A stretch of 64,000 nt of DNA from Streptomyces canus. GTDB lineage: Bacteria > Actinomycetota > Actinomycetes > Streptomycetales > Streptomycetaceae. The translations under genes and the position numbers were made by a program. The stretch spans positions 492,639-556,638 of the forward strand of contig NZ_KQ948657.1 in assembly GCF_001514145.1 (NCBI RefSeq), given 5' to 3'. Each line of letters starts with the position of its first letter. Position 1 is the stretch's first letter. Under the pieces are notes generated by a model. That model worked only from the letters and a program-made list of their open reading frames with translations. It had not been told where the DNA came from and did no database searches. Shown in pieces: positions 1-8,377 of the stretch.

Positions 1-38
1 TACGTCCGCCGTCCCCCGCTCCGGCTCCCGTCACGCTC

Positions 39-1010
39 GTGACCGTGGAGCAGGAGCCTGAGCGGGGGCGGCCATTGATCTCCTACGTCCTCCCCGTCTA
101 CAACGAGCGGGACGGCATCACCGCCTTCCACACCGAGCTCACCGCGGCCCTCGACAGCCGCCCGGAGCTGGACTTCGAGCTGGTGTACGTCAACGACGGC
201 TCCACGGACGGCTCCCTGGAGCTGCTCAAGGGCCTCGCGGAGCGGGACGGACGGGTCCGGGTCGTCGACTTCGCGCGCAACTTCGGGCACCAGCTCGCCA
301 TCACCGCCGGGCTCGACCTCGCCCGGGGCGACGCGGTGATCGTGATGGACACCGACCTCCAGGACCCGCCGAAGGTCAGCCTGGAGCTGGTCGACGCCTG
401 GCGCGAGGGGGCCGAGATCGTGCACGCGCGCCGGCGCTCCCGGCAGGACAGCGCGTTCAAGCGGGCCACCGCGCACCTGTACTACCGCGTCCTGCGCTCC
501 TCCACCGACGTGGACATCCCGCTGGACACCGGGGACTTCCGGCTCCTGGACCGGCGGGTCGCCGACGAGCTGCGCAGGTACCGCGAGCGCAGCCGGTTCG
601 TGCGCGGCATCGTCGCCTCGATGGGCTACCGGCAGACCGAGGTCGCCTTCGACCGCGACGAACGGTTCGCGGGCGAGACGAAGTACCCGCTGCGCAAGAT
701 GGCCCGGCTCGCGATCGACGGCGTGACCAGCTTCTCCACCGCCCCGCTGAAGATGATCACCCGGCTCGGCTTCGTGGTGCTCGCGCTGTCGCTGCTCGGC
801 ATCCTCTACGCGCTGGCCATGAAGTTCTTCCGGCCCGAGATCACCGTCTCCGGCTGGACGATGCTGATGTGCGTCGTGCTGTTCCTGGGCGGCACGCAGA
901 TGCTGTCGCTGGGCGTCATCGGGGCGTACATAGGGCGCATCTACAGCGAGGCACAGGGCCGGCCGCTGTATCTGGTGCGCGAGGTCGTCGGCGGTGACGG
1001 TGACCACTGA
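39..1010 (+). CDS. Glycosyltransferase family 2, polyprenyl-phosphate sugar synthase (GtrB/DPM1-like)
   Basis: A 323-residue protein. The N-terminal GT2 domain (about residues 14-180) carries the nucleotide-sugar motifs VNDGSTDGS and DTDLQDP. Two membrane helices follow at about 244-264 and 278-300, the layout of GtrB/ArnC-type enzymes that move a sugar from a nucleotide donor onto polyprenyl phosphate at the inner membrane face. The next gene, a GtrA family protein, overlaps it by 17 bases; the GtrA/GtrB pair is a known partnership in which GtrA is thought to help flip the lipid-linked sugar. GTG start at 39. The sugar cannot be told from sequence. Family assignment is firm; the role in a surface glycan is inferred from the neighbours. 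Confidence 0.9.
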   Translation: MTVEQEPERGRPLISYVLPVYNERDGITAFHTELTAALDSRPELDFELVYVNDGSTDGSLELLKGLAERDGRVRVVDFARNFGHQLAITAGLDLARGDAVIVMDTDLQDPPKVSLELVDAWREGAEIVHARRRSRQDSAFKRATAHLYYRVLRSSTDVDIPLDTGDFRLLDRRVADELRRYRERSRFVRGIVASMGYRQTEVAFDRDERFAGETKYPLRKMARLAIDGVTSFSTAPLKMITRLGFVVLALSLLGILYALAMKFFRPEITVSGWTMLMCVVLFLGGTQMLSLGVIGAYIGRIYSEAQGRPLYLVREVVGGDGDH

Positions 1011-1407
1011 CACCGCTCCCGCGCCCACCCCGCCCCGGATCACCCGCCAACTGCTGCGCTACACCCTCATCGGCGGCAGCGGCGTCGCTCTCGACCTGGT
1101 CGTCTTCCTGCTGCTGCACAACCTCACGGGGATGAACGAGCAGTTCGCCAACGCGCTGAGCACCACGCTCGGCATCGCCAGCAACTTCGCCCTGAACGCC
1201 CGGTTCACCTTCGAGCGCCGCGACCGGCTCGTGGTCCGCTTCCTGCGTTTCTACGCCGTCGGGCTGACCGGCATCGCCCTGACGAACCTGCTGTTCCTCG
1301 CCTTCACCGACGGCCTGGGGATCGACGCCAACCTGGTCAAGGCGGGTTCACTGCCGCTGGTCCTGGCGCTCCAGTTCGTGCTCAACAGAAAGTGGAGCTT
1401 CGCATGA
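994..1407 (+). CDS. GtrA family membrane protein
   Basis: 137 residues with four predicted membrane helices (about 20-40, 47-67, 77-97, 107-130). The pattern is that of the GtrA/DPMS family: an early LRYTLIGGSG stretch, a central NFALNARFTF and an N-R-K-W near the end. GtrA proteins are proposed flippases or accessory subunits for polyprenyl-phosphate-linked sugars. It overlaps the upstream GT2 gene by 17 bases, and its TGA overlaps the ATG of the next gene (ATGA), so the three genes look translationally coupled. A second GTG at 1000 is an alternative start. Confidence 0.88.
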   Translation: MTVTTDTAPAPTPPRITRQLLRYTLIGGSGVALDLVVFLLLHNLTGMNEQFANALSTTLGIASNFALNARFTFERRDRLVVRFLRFYAVGLTGIALTNLLFLAFTDGLGIDANLVKAGSLPLVLALQFVLNRKWSFA

Positions 1408-2669
1408 ACCTCGGCATCATCGGCGCGGGCGCCACCGGCCTGACGGCCGCCTGGGACGCCGTACGCGCCGGCCACCAGGTCACCATCCTGGAGGCAGCGG
1501 ACGAACTCGGCGGGCTGGCCGCCTCGTTGGAGGTCGGCGGGGTTCCCCTGGAGCGCTACTACCACCACATCTTCCGCAGCGACAAGGCGATGATCGCGCT
1601 GATCGAGGAGCTGGGGCTCGGGGACGCGCTGCGCTTCCACAGGCCGACGACCGGCATCTACCGGGGTGGCCGGCTGATCGACTTCACCACGCCCTTCGAC
1701 ATGGTGCGCTTCCCGGAGTTCGGCCCGGTCGACGCGGTGCGCTTCGCCGGCTCCTCCGCGGTGCTCAAGGCGGTGCGCAAGGGGGACCGCTACAACGACC
1801 TCACCGCGCTGGCCTGGCTGCGCAAGTGGGCCGGGAAGAAGGCCACCGCCGCCGTCTGGGAGCCCCTGCTGACCGGCAAGTTCGGCGACCGCGCCGAACA
1901 GGTGTCGATGGCCTGGCTGTGGGCCCGGATCCACTGCCGGACCTTCGAACTCGGCTATGTGGACGGCGGGTTCGAGCGGGTCTACGCGGCGCTGCGGGAC
2001 GGCATCGAGGAGCGCGGCGGCAAGGTGGAGTTCGGCAAGGCGGCCGGGACGATACGGCAGGACGGTGACCTGGTGTCGGTGCGCTGCGCGGACGGTTCCG
2101 CCTACGAGTTCGACCACCTGATCGTCACGACCCCGCAGCCGGCCTTCGCGAAGGCGGCGGGACTCCCGGCCGACGACTCGGTGTGGAAGAACCAGTACCT
2201 GGGCGCCACCTGCTTCGTGCTGGAACTGGACCGCAGCGCGATCCCGTACTACTGGCTCAACATCAACGAACCCGACTTCCCCTTCCTCGCGGTCGTCGAA
2301 CACACCAAGATGATCGACCCGGCCGTCTACGGCGGGCGGCACATCCTCTACGTCGGCAATTACGTGGAGCGCGAGGACTGGCGCTTCACCACCGAGCCGA
2401 GTGAACTGCTCGACGCCTTCGTGCCGTATCTGAGGCGGATCAACCCGGCCTTCGAGAAGTCCTGGATCAAGGACTGGCACTTCTCGAAGGCCGGGTTCGC
2501 CCAGCCGGTGGTGACGCCGGAGTACCGTGCGCTGATCCCGGCCCACGAGACACCCATGAGCCGGGTCACGCTGGCGACGATGGCCCAGATCTACCCGCAG
2601 GACCGGGGCCAGAGCTACTCGGTGGCCATGGCCCGCGAGGTCGTCAGGTCCCTGGGGCTCAGCGCCTGA
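1404..2669 (+). CDS. NAD(P)/FAD-dependent oxidoreductase (amine oxidase / UDP-galactopyranose mutase-like)
   Basis: 421 residues starting with a dinucleotide-binding fold (GAGATG at about residues 6-11, then an acidic strand end in ILEAADELGG). The overall layout is that of the protoporphyrinogen oxidase/UDP-galactopyranose mutase superfamily; the reaction is not known. ATG 1404 is preferred over GTG 1392 because it forms an ATGA overlap with the gtrA stop and places the Rossmann motif close to the N terminus. It is the last gene of a three-gene unit with GT2 and GtrA, suggesting it modifies a sugar or lipid-linked sugar in the same pathway. It converges with the leftward membrane-protein gene, overlapping by 11 bases. 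Confidence 0.85.
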   Translation: MNLGIIGAGATGLTAAWDAVRAGHQVTILEAADELGGLAASLEVGGVPLERYYHHIFRSDKAMIALIEELGLGDALRFHRPTTGIYRGGRLIDFTTPFDMVRFPEFGPVDAVRFAGSSAVLKAVRKGDRYNDLTALAWLRKWAGKKATAAVWEPLLTGKFGDRAEQVSMAWLWARIHCRTFELGYVDGGFERVYAALRDGIEERGGKVEFGKAAGTIRQDGDLVSVRCADGSAYEFDHLIVTTPQPAFAKAAGLPADDSVWKNQYLGATCFVLELDRSAIPYYWLNINEPDFPFLAVVEHTKMIDPAVYGGRHILYVGNYVEREDWRFTTEPSELLDAFVPYLRRINPAFEKSWIKDWHFSKAGFAQPVVTPEYRALIPAHETPMSRVTLATMAQIYPQDRGQSYSVAMAREVVRSLGLSA

Positions 2670-4350
2670 CGCACAGCACCAGCCGCTCGCCCTCCTCGCC
2701 GCGCGGGCAGTCGTACACCGCGGTGACCCGGCGCCACAGCTCCGGGTCCACGCGGCCCGGCTGGAACCAGGGCCGCTCCAGGACGGCGTACGGGGCCGGG
2801 TCGTGGTCGACGCAGTCGGCGTTCTCCTTGAACGACTTCAGCTCGGCCACGTCCGGCAGATAGCGGGTGCGCTGGAGGAACGTGGCGATCGGGTAGCGGC
2901 ACCGGGCCGGGTGGCCGACGTCGTACGCCGTCTCGCCGAAGGCGAGGTACAGCACGGGGGCTCCGGCGGGCAGTTCGGCACGGATGCGGTCGGCGTCCTC
3001 GGCGGCCCGCCGCTGCGACTGCAGGTACGCGGCGCCGGTGACGGTGACCTTGCCGTACTGCACCAGGTGCGGGGAGCCGGGCCAGATGCTCGCGGCCAGG
3101 AGCACCACGCCGGACAGGGCGACCAGGACGGCCGACCGGTTCCGCAGCCGTTTCTCCAGCACCACGTCCAGTACGGCCGCGAGCAGCGCGACCAGCCCCG
3201 CCGCCCACACCTCCCACGAGCGCTGCGCTCCCCTGGGCAACTGCGCGTACACCACGGGCGCCACGCCGTACAGCAGCGACACGGCCCCGAAGCACCACGG
3301 CGGCGAGCGGCGCGCTCCTCCGACCGCGACGCCCCAGACCACCGCGGCGACGACCGGCATCTGGGCCCCGTGGTAGAGGAACCAGTTGCCCTGGACGACC
3401 ACGACCGCCTGCGCGGCGAGGCCGATGAGCGCGGCGACCGCCAGGAGTTCGGCCCGCCGCAGGCGCCCCTGGACCCGGGTCAGGACCAGCAGCAGCGCGC
3501 CCGGCAGCAGCAGCAGGACCGGACTGGCCACCGCGCGGTCGGCGAGGAAGTCCAGGGAACGGTCGAGGATGAAGTGCGGCCGGATGCCGGTACGGCTCAG
3601 TGCCGACTGGTTGATCTGCGGCATGTCCTCGGTCCACTGCCACTCGTGGCTGCCGGCGAGGACGCTGATGCCGAACAGGGCCAGTGCGGCGGGCACACCG
3701 AGCACCGCGACGCGTACCGCCCGGCCCCGGTCGACCGCGTAGACGAGGAGCACGCCGATCGCGGCGGTCGCGGCGGTGGAGTACTTCATCATCACCGCGA
3801 GGCCGAACGGGAGCGCGGCCAGCAGTGCGGCCGGCCAGGGCCGCCGGAGGCCGAGCGCGGCGGCCGCCCCGAACACCGCGAGGACGACGGCCGCCCACTC
3901 CGGCTGGAGGAAGTCGTTGCGGGGCGCGAGCGCCAGGACCAGTCCGGTGGCGCCGGCCGTCACGGCGGCCTCGCGGGCGCCCACGCGGCGGACCAGTGCC
4001 GCGTGGAGCGCATAGCCGGCGGCCATGGCCAGGAGGACCCCGGCCACGTTCATCGTCGCCTCGCGCACCGCCGTGCTCCCGAAGAAGGCGAGCCGGTCCA
4101 GGAACGCGACGAACCACCGGTAGAAGTACGGGCGGTGGGTGAAGACCTCCGACGGCGAGTAGCCGGCCGCGCGGCCGGTGCGCAGGGCGGCGAGGACGTA
4201 GTGGAGGTCGCCCGTCAGGCCGCGGGTGAGGGCCGTGTACACCACGGCCACCGCGGACGGCAGGGCGGCCGCCGCCCACCACTGGGGTGAGCGGCGGCCG
4301 GTGGTACGGGACCGGGTGACGGTGGCGTCACCGGCCAGGGTGCTTGTCAC
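2659..4350 (-). CDS. Polytopic membrane protein, GT-C-like glycosyltransferase candidate
   Basis: 563 residues beginning at GTG 4350, two bases after the stop of the upstream glycosyltransferase, so almost certainly cotranscribed and coupled. It has about ten hydrophobic helices from residue 20 to about 400 and a soluble C-terminal portion containing ARCRYPIATFLQRTRYLPD. An acidic HRPYFYRWFVAF loop follows the first helix. This layout (first-loop acidic/aromatic motif, many helices, periplasmic tail) resembles GT-C enzymes that use lipid-linked sugars, but no signature is decisive and it could be another polytopic enzyme. It is the third gene of a leftward operon with GT29-like and GT8/pyruvyltransferase proteins. 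Confidence 0.7.
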   Translation of the reverse strand: MTSTLAGDATVTRSRTTGRRSPQWWAAAALPSAVAVVYTALTRGLTGDLHYVLAALRTGRAAGYSPSEVFTHRPYFYRWFVAFLDRLAFFGSTAVREATMNVAGVLLAMAAGYALHAALVRRVGAREAAVTAGATGLVLALAPRNDFLQPEWAAVVLAVFGAAAALGLRRPWPAALLAALPFGLAVMMKYSTAATAAIGVLLVYAVDRGRAVRVAVLGVPAALALFGISVLAGSHEWQWTEDMPQINQSALSRTGIRPHFILDRSLDFLADRAVASPVLLLLPGALLLVLTRVQGRLRRAELLAVAALIGLAAQAVVVVQGNWFLYHGAQMPVVAAVVWGVAVGGARRSPPWCFGAVSLLYGVAPVVYAQLPRGAQRSWEVWAAGLVALLAAVLDVVLEKRLRNRSAVLVALSGVVLLAASIWPGSPHLVQYGKVTVTGAAYLQSQRRAAEDADRIRAELPAGAPVLYLAFGETAYDVGHPARCRYPIATFLQRTRYLPDVAELKSFKENADCVDHDPAPYAVLERPWFQPGRVDPELWRRVTAVYDCPRGEEGERLVLCVRR

Positions 4351-4352
4351 GG

Positions 4353-6686
4353 TCAGCCGCCCAGGATGACCCGGAGGTCGGCCGCGTTCGCCTCGGTGGC
4401 CTTCCACAGCTCCTGCTGGCGGCCGTGGACGTCGGCGACCGTCCTGTCGTGGTCGGCGAGCAGCTCCGTCGAGCGCTCCACCAGACGGGCGGCGAGGTGG
4501 CGGTCGTGGACCGAGACGCCCCACTCGGGCCGCTCGATGTCCCGCAGGAAGTACGCCATCTTCGGGTGCGAGATCAGGCTGATGATCGGGGTGCCGACGC
4601 CGAAGGGGATCATTCCCGCGTGGCCGCGCATGCCGATGACCAGCTTGGTGCGGGCGTAGAGGTCGAGGATCTCCTTGTTCTCGAAGTCGTACATCGGGAT
4701 GACCGGCATCGAGATGCCGTGCTCGCGGCGCAAATCGAAGACGATCTTCTCGTCGTCGAGGGAGTGCGCCACGCACTGCACCTCGGCCAGCTTGCCCAGG
4801 TCCCGTACGGCCTGGGCCATCTGGGCCAGGAAGTAGCCGTAGTCGTGGCCGAAGCGCAGGCCCGCGCGGTCGTAGGCGGCGTTGATGAGGATCGTGTCGT
4901 CGCGCTTGGCCGGGTCCTGCCAGCCGGGCACCAGCTGCCGGGCGACGGTCGTCGGACAGGGCTGGAAGCGGATCTTGTCGTGCAGCTGGGCCGGGACCAT
5001 GGCCCGGACCTTCTCGATCGAGCCGTGGTTGCGCAGACCGAAGAAGGAGGACTGCTCGACGAGCAGGCGCAGCGAGTCCCGGAAGCGGCCCGCGCGGTAG
5101 GACTGGCCGTCGAAGGCGTTGAAGCCGACGGCGAAGACCGCGATGGGGACGTCGATGCGCCTCAGCAGCTCGTCCGGGACGTTCCACTGCCAGGCGCTGT
5201 TGCCGTTGGGCATGGTGTCCGGGATGAACAGCCCGCCGCCGCCGATGACCAGGCCGCGGCGGCGGTTGACTCGCTGGAGGGCGGCCTCGTCGAAGAGGCG
5301 GTGGGCGTGCACGGAGTGCCAGCGGCGGGAGGTGGTGTCCGGGCCGAAGGCGGAGCGGACGCTCTCCGGGAGGAGCTTGTCGCCGGCGTTGCCCTGGCGG
5401 TCCATGTAGAAGGCGACATGGGACAACTGGTCCTCGGGGGCGCCCAGTTCCTGTGCCGGTACGGCGGCCGCGCGCTGTGCCCACAGACGGCTGGGGCGGT
5501 GCGTCGGGTCGACGGACATGCCGGCCGTGGCGTACGTCAGGGCCTCGGTGTGGTCGCCGTGCACCCAGGCCATCTGGGCGAGGCGGGCGTAGGCGGTGGC
5601 GGCCCGGTTGGGGGCGGCGGCGGCCAGCAGGAGCTGTGTCCTCGCCTCCTCATAGCGGGAGACGCTCATCAGGGCGTGGCCGAGGACCTCGTGCGGCCAA
5701 GCCTCGTCGAGGGGGATGCGGACGCCGGCGAGGATGTCGACGGCGTCCTGGTAGTCACCGGAGGCGACGTGCGCGGCGGCCACCTTGCGGGCGGCCTCGA
5801 CGTCCCCGGTGCGGGCCACGTGCGGGGTGCCGTAGTGCACGATCAGGTCGTGGTGCAGTGCGCCGGCGGACGCCAGGTACGCGGACTGGAAGTCGGCGTC
5901 GGACAGCTCGAACTCGCGCCAGCGGTCCTCGGCTTGGCCGTAGCCGCTCTCGCCGCCCTGCCAGGGCTTGTGGCGGCCGGTGAAGTGCAGGATCGCGGTG
6001 TCGTCGGGGACGGGCAGGTCGCCCGAGAGCCGCCGCTTGACGAAGTTGTAGCGCGCGTCGAGGCGCACGAAGTCGCCGTCCAGGACGGCGTTGAGGATGC
6101 CCTGGTCGTGCTTGTCGAGCTCGTAGTCGCCGGACCGGCCGCACTTGTCGAGCCGGGCGCAGAACGCGTCGCTCAGGTACTCGCGCTGGATGACCAGCAG
6201 ACCGGAGTTGAGCTTGTGCTGCCCGTAGAAGAACTGCGGGACGGCCGCCAGCCCCTCGCGCAGCTGGAGGAGTTCGCTCAGGTCGCCGAGGACGACCATG
6301 TCGGTGTCGAGCGTGATGACGGTGTCGTACTCGCGGATCCTGAAGACGTCCAGGATGAAGTACGCCTTGCGGACCAGGTAGTTGTCCTGGTCGCCCTTCT
6401 TGTACGAGTCGTAGTGGTCGGCGTCGACCCGCTTGAGGACGATCCGCGGGTGCAGTGCGCGGATCCGGGCGATCGAGCCGGGCCGCAGGTCGTCGTAGAG
6501 GACGACGAAGTCCTCGCACACGCCCGGGTTCGACAGGGCGAGGCTGCGCAGCAGGGCGAGGAAGCCGGGCAGGTAGTTCTCGTCGACGAAGCTGGCGAAG
6601 GCGATTCTGCGCTTGCCGGTGAGCGCGTGGGCGTCGGTCACCGGGGCCAGGGGGGCGGCGGTCCCGGTAAGGGAGTTGATGGTCAT
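4353..6686 (-). CDS. Fusion: GT8 glycosyltransferase + TPR-like linker + polysaccharide pyruvyltransferase
   Basis: 777 residues in three parts. Residues about 25-290 are a GT8-type glycosyltransferase: the metal-binding D-x-D is seen in TLDTDMVV (127-129) and the GT8 signature HFTGRHKPW at 234-242. Residues about 295-405 are helical repeats like TPRs. Residues about 420-745 look like a polysaccharide pyruvyltransferase (CsaB type), with GNAGDKLLP, IGGGGLFIP and a late GMRGHAGM. The protein should therefore add a hexose and then a pyruvate ketal to the same glycan. The ATG at 6686 overlaps the upstream stop as ATGA. Upstream it is preceded by the GT29-type gene, downstream by a membrane protein. 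Confidence 0.87.
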   Translation of the reverse strand: MTINSLTGTAAPLAPVTDAHALTGKRRIAFASFVDENYLPGFLALLRSLALSNPGVCEDFVVLYDDLRPGSIARIRALHPRIVLKRVDADHYDSYKKGDQDNYLVRKAYFILDVFRIREYDTVITLDTDMVVLGDLSELLQLREGLAAVPQFFYGQHKLNSGLLVIQREYLSDAFCARLDKCGRSGDYELDKHDQGILNAVLDGDFVRLDARYNFVKRRLSGDLPVPDDTAILHFTGRHKPWQGGESGYGQAEDRWREFELSDADFQSAYLASAGALHHDLIVHYGTPHVARTGDVEAARKVAAAHVASGDYQDAVDILAGVRIPLDEAWPHEVLGHALMSVSRYEEARTQLLLAAAAPNRAATAYARLAQMAWVHGDHTEALTYATAGMSVDPTHRPSRLWAQRAAAVPAQELGAPEDQLSHVAFYMDRQGNAGDKLLPESVRSAFGPDTTSRRWHSVHAHRLFDEAALQRVNRRRGLVIGGGGLFIPDTMPNGNSAWQWNVPDELLRRIDVPIAVFAVGFNAFDGQSYRAGRFRDSLRLLVEQSSFFGLRNHGSIEKVRAMVPAQLHDKIRFQPCPTTVARQLVPGWQDPAKRDDTILINAAYDRAGLRFGHDYGYFLAQMAQAVRDLGKLAEVQCVAHSLDDEKIVFDLRREHGISMPVIPMYDFENKEILDLYARTKLVIGMRGHAGMIPFGVGTPIISLISHPKMAYFLRDIERPEWGVSVHDRHLAARLVERSTELLADHDRTVADVHGRQQELWKATEANAADLRVILGG

Positions 6687-8146
6687 CGCAGGGATATCCT
6701 CATGTCGGTCACGCTCTGGGCCCGCTCCATGACCCATGCCTTCTCGCTGGTGTACTCGTGCACGGAGGTGATGGCGAGCTTCATCGCTTCCTGGACGCGG
6801 TAGGGGCCGCTCTCGTAGAAGTCGAAGCCGATCAGGTCGAGCTTCGGGCTGACGTCGAGGAAGTCCAGCAGGTAGAGCATGTTGAAGCCGGTGGTCGGGA
6901 TGCCGGACCAGACGTCGGTGGAGACCTTGCCGATGTTGCGCACGGGCCAGCGCAGCGACTCGTCGCCGAGGTAGGTCTGGGCGCCGGGCACCAGGCGGTT
7001 GCGCAGCGAGTACTTCCAGTCGCCGGAGACCCCGCCGAAGACGAGCCGGGTGGTGACGTGCTGGTCCCAGTTGAAGCCGTGCTTGTGGATCGTGGCGTGG
7101 ATGTCGGTCCTGCTGCCGGTGTGCTTCGGGTCGATCCGGTAGGAGTTGAAGCGGACGACGAGGTCGTACGCGTCGATCTCGGCGCCCATCGAACTGGCGC
7201 CCACCCGCCCGGAGTTGGCGATCAGGCAGATCGACTTGCCGGCGATCTGGTTGCGGAACTCGCCCAGGGTGATCCACTGCACGCCGCCCACGGTCGGGTC
7301 GGTGACCGGACCGCGCATGCGGTTGCGGCGCTGCTCGGCGTAGAGCGCGACGGCCTGGGTGAGCGCGGCGAGGTCGGTGTCCTCGGCGGAGCGCAGGTCG
7401 AGGTACTGGCTGAGCAGTTCCTGGCGTTCCTGCACGGGGGCGCTCTCGTCGGTCAGCGAGAGGAGCGCTCCCACGAGCCGGGGCTCGGCCTCGGCCCAGT
7501 CGCCGACGGCATGGGCGGCGAGGCCCTCGGCCCACACGTCGGTGGCGGGGCGGGCGGCGAACCCGCGGGCGCCGGGGACCTGGCGCTTCAGGAGGTCGAG
7601 GAGCTCGCGCTCCTTCTCCCCCGCGATGCGCAGGCCCGCGATCCGGGCGCGGACGCCGAAGCCGTCGTCGTCGGTGAGGGCGAGATAGCGCTCGTAGGCC
7701 TGCAGGGCTTCGGCCTCCTCACCGAGCGCCTCCAGGAGCCGGGCGCGCAGCCGCCAGCCGGCGCGGGAGTTCTTGCGCTGGGCGAGGACGGTGTCGCTGA
7801 TGATCAGGGCGAGGTTCAGCTCGTCGTCATAACCGCACTCCAAGGCCTTGTTGGCGACGGCGAGCAAGGCGTCGAGCAGCTCGGCGGGGATGTCGGCGGT
7901 GGGGGTCGCGGCGCCCTTGACGGCCCGCTTGAGCAGGGCCGTCGCACCGGAAGGGGCGGGCGTCGCCGGGGCCGCGGTGGCGGTCGTCCCCCACACGACG
8001 AGCAGCTTGCGCAGCTGTTCGCCGAGCTCGACGCGGCGCCGGTCGACACTGCCGACGACCTTCCCGCTGTGCGCCGCGCAGGCGCGCAGGCACTCGTCCA
8101 GCTCCCCTCCACGCGCGCGTGCACGCCTCTTCTGGACCGTCGTCAT
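6683..8146 (-). CDS. GT29 (sialyltransferase-type) glycosyltransferase with helical N-terminal repeats
   Basis: 487 residues. The C-terminal 185 residues carry the three sialyl motifs of family GT29: motif L near 303-334 (GKSICLIANSGRVG, then a G-x-x-ID-x-x-D-x-V-x-RFN pattern), motif S near 415-428 (PTTGFNMLYLL) and motif VS as H463-x4-E468. Residues 1-290 are helical and repeat-like (TPR-like), with no sialyltransferase similarity. GT29 enzymes transfer sialic acids from CMP-activated donors; in streptomycetes Kdn is a plausible donor sugar (inference). ATG 8146 has an AGGAG ribosome site five bases upstream. First gene of a three-gene leftward operon. Confidence 0.82.
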   Translation of the reverse strand: MTTVQKRRARARGGELDECLRACAAHSGKVVGSVDRRRVELGEQLRKLLVVWGTTATAAPATPAPSGATALLKRAVKGAATPTADIPAELLDALLAVANKALECGYDDELNLALIISDTVLAQRKNSRAGWRLRARLLEALGEEAEALQAYERYLALTDDDGFGVRARIAGLRIAGEKERELLDLLKRQVPGARGFAARPATDVWAEGLAAHAVGDWAEAEPRLVGALLSLTDESAPVQERQELLSQYLDLRSAEDTDLAALTQAVALYAEQRRNRMRGPVTDPTVGGVQWITLGEFRNQIAGKSICLIANSGRVGASSMGAEIDAYDLVVRFNSYRIDPKHTGSRTDIHATIHKHGFNWDQHVTTRLVFGGVSGDWKYSLRNRLVPGAQTYLGDESLRWPVRNIGKVSTDVWSGIPTTGFNMLYLLDFLDVSPKLDLIGFDFYESGPYRVQEAMKLAITSVHEYTSEKAWVMERAQSVTDMRISLR

Positions 8147-8377
8147 GGCACTCCTGTTGTTTTCTTGCCAAAGCAAAGACAAGTTCACGGGTTTATTGCG
8201 ACGTGGGGGGATTCTGAGCGAACTTAGAAAGCCAAAACGACATACAGGTGAACTCACCGGGACCAGGCGGCTAATGGTTGACCCGATGAGTAAGACATCG
8301 CCGTGATTCGGACTAACGTGCTGGGGCGCATCCACAGGAGTGACATAGGCTCCGCAGAGCTTGCGAAGGGGATTTCC
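8147..8377. promoter_or_regulatory. AT-richer divergent control region between the GT29 operon and the acyltransferase
   Basis: This 231-base gap is visibly richer in A and T than the coding DNA around it, as expected for a two-way promoter. It contains a short inverted repeat (GGTGA-AC-TCACC, 8247-8258) and a TTGACC hexamer at 8278-8283 that could be a rightward -35 element, but I see no well-spaced -10 partner. No protein-coding frame looks real here. Confidence 0.4.

Noticed and set aside
2615..4290. Long open frames on both strands across the membrane-protein gene
   Set aside because: High GC content keeps many shadow frames open; only the frame starting at GTG 4350 has hydrophobic helices, normal amino-acid mix and coupling to its upstream gene.
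4344..6803. Rightward 819-codon frame opposite the GT8 fusion gene
   Set aside because: Its composition (Val, Asp, Gly, Gln, Arg without hydrophobic core pattern) is typical of the reverse complement of GC-rich genes.
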